A stretch of 64,000 nucleotides of DNA, taken from Antedon bifida. Its lineage: Eukaryota; Echinodermata; Crinoidea; Comatulida; Antedonidae. This document shows positions 62,389 to 64,000 of this stretch, in pieces (position 1 is the stretch's first letter; the number at the start of each line of letters is the position of its first letter). Where the stretch lies: contig OY727096.1 in NCBI GenBank assembly GCA_963402885.1, positions 3,410,001-3,474,000 of the forward strand. Reading direction: 5' to 3'. The notes below the pieces were generated by a model. That model was given only the letters and a program-made list of their open reading frames with translations, searched no databases and was not told the DNA's origin. A program made the translations under genes and the position numbers.

Positions 62389-62434
62389 ATAAAGCCTTGT
62401 CTACAATCAAACTTTATGTGACAAAAAAATGAAT
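62389..62434 (+). mobile_element. Family A MITE, left-end fragment only
   Basis: taaagccttgtctacaatca followed by aactttatgtgacaaaaaaa, then unrelated sequence. Confidence 0.75.
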
Positions 62435-63838
62435 ACATTTTTTACTTTTCGAGTATCTCACTCTTTGAGGAGAATATGGCATTTTTTCGGTTTATCCAGG
62501 TTAGCTAGGCACGAAATAGACAACAGTATATAGTATTCAAACAAATGTCATACATGTTGTATTCAAAGTTTACGATTATGAGAAAAAGAGGAAAGACTTA
62601 TTATTTATCGTTTATTATGATCTGAATAAACTATTCAACCTTAATTTCTGAATGTAAATATTCTATAGTCACGTTTTATAGGCACTGTTTTCCAATATTC
62701 TTTCAATTATCATATCTGTGAAACGTTGAGGACAGACATTCAGTAAATATCCTTGACTGTCATACAATGTATTATTAGAGGATTTGTAATTTGTATACAA
62801 CTAAAATATTCCTTAAATTGTGTAGTGTAAAGAGTAATTACGGGTTAAACATTTCTATTCTGGTTTTAACATTTCTATTCTAACCATAGAAATGTAAGAC
62901 CTATTGTACACAAAATCGTCAAAGCCTAGCCAACTATCAAGTATCATAACACAGTACAGTAGCTTATGAATTAGTGAAATCAATAATAATAATACGATTG
63001 TTTAAATGGTGAATATACCACAGTGTGTTAATATAGATCAATGCTTAATAAAACGTATACAACTGCAATACATACAATACAGAGATTATTTTACCGAGTA
63101 ATGTACTAAAACTGGCATGTTTGGATGCTGTACAGGTTTATTATGGTATACTAATTAAACGATTCAACGTCAATGTTTATTATGCTATTATTAAACCCGT
63201 GTGATTTTGCTGAATATAACACCAACAAAAATTTTCTAATTCTAGGATGAAAATATAAATTATTATTATTTTCAAATAATCCACAGAAAGCATTTCAATT
63301 AAATAATTTCTCTTGGTAAAAAAATATATTTAATAATAATTGTTATTTCTCAGCTAAAAAAATCGCCATTTATTACAAATTACATTCAAAAACATTTCAG
63401 ATTTGTATTTCTTGTTATTTGCAATTGTATTTCTGCTACTAACAAGAAAATAGAGATAATTATTTGCACAATAAATTCCTTTCCTGCGGAAACAGGTAAA
63501 TCATTTCTACATACCCTTAATAACTGATTTTTAAAAAAAGGTCTCTTTAATTATAGTCTTCAACCTTTTAAAAATTAAACACAGCAAACATTTCTAGACT
63601 TAAATATTTCCAACTGCATTTAATTGAGATGATACTTATTATTGATTTGACAATGAATATCAATTTATGCATCAAGTCCCATGTTATTAAATTGCACTTT
63701 CTATGCAGACATGTTTCGCTTACAAACACAGAAAAAGTGACAGGAAAAGTATTAATTTCGGAATGAATAAATATGTCAGTTAAAAAAATACTATTTTATA
63801 AGTTGTCACAATTCATTCACTTCTTTTATGGTGGATTT

Positions 63839-63980
63839 TTAAGCTCTATTTACAGTATCATACTTGTGATGTGCCCATATATTGACATGATGATGTCATA
63901 TCACTACCATATTTGGGCATACCATTACCACATCACACTTTTTTTGTCAAACTAGTTTGATAGTTGTAGACAGAACTTTA
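63839..63980 (+). mobile_element. Family A hairpin MITE
   Basis: Starts ttaagctctatttacagtat and ends gatagttgtagacagaacttta. Both ends are diverged, with one full core unit and one partial. Confidence 0.85.
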
Positions 63981-64000
63981 GGTAGTCAACAACAAAACAT

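Larger units (their letters stand above)
59114..64000. other. Upstream intron or 5' region of ARHGAP21/23
   Basis: The missing N-terminal exon (ending in phase 0) should lie here or beyond the window. I found no segment convincing enough to call. Holds family A MITEs at 59270, 62100, 62389 and 63839 and the duplicated family C elements at 60281-60652. Confidence 0.5.

Overview
This window is AT-rich, intron-rich animal DNA. It holds most of one large multi-exon gene and the first coding exon of a second gene, both on the minus strand, in a background dense with small transposons and retroposon fragments. The proteins are metazoan: a PDZ-PH-RhoGAP protein of the ARHGAP21/ARHGAP23 family and an integrin alpha subunit. 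Gene structure, composition and repeats (palindromic MITEs, tRNA-derived SINEs, LINE tails ending in TCAA/TAAA/ATT repeats) suggest a marine invertebrate deuterostome such as an echinoderm. That placement is inference and the species is not identified.

Layout. 1-2930: two ~1.27 kb direct repeats, then two perfect 13-bp-arm hairpins. 2931-18933: non-coding, read as the first intron of the integrin gene, with MITEs, SINE-like and LINE-tail fragments. 18934-19166 (minus): first coding exon of an integrin alpha subunit; the rest of that gene must lie left of the window. 19167-23564: intergenic. 23565-59113 (minus): 15 coding exons of the ARHGAP21/23 orthologue. Splice phases join into one open frame of 5,763 nt (1,920 codons plus stop) with PDZ, a long Arg/Ser-rich linker, PH and RhoGAP domains and a basic C-terminal tail; only the N-terminal exon(s) are missing. 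59114-64000: upstream intron or 5' region with more MITEs.

The ARHGAP protein is expected to act at the membrane and Golgi as a Rho-family GTPase-activating protein: the arginine finger is present, and the PH domain plus following helix match the ARF-binding region of human ARHGAP21. Its neighbour encodes an adhesion receptor subunit. Human ARHGAP21 and ARHGAP23 also lie on chromosome arms carrying integrin alpha genes, so the adjacency may be old.

The most unusual content is the repeat landscape: (A) fifteen copies of a ~130-165 bp hairpin MITE with a variable 21-bp internal repeat; (B) a 173-bp TTAA-flanked element whose empty site survives next to it; (C) an inverted-repeat family; (D) a SINE-like family; tRNA-SINEs flanking an exon; a 22-bp minisatellite open in all three minus-strand frames; and a 24-bp tandem array that places frame-preserving decoy 3' splice sites before exon 6. 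I see no CRISPR, operon or prokaryotic defence system.
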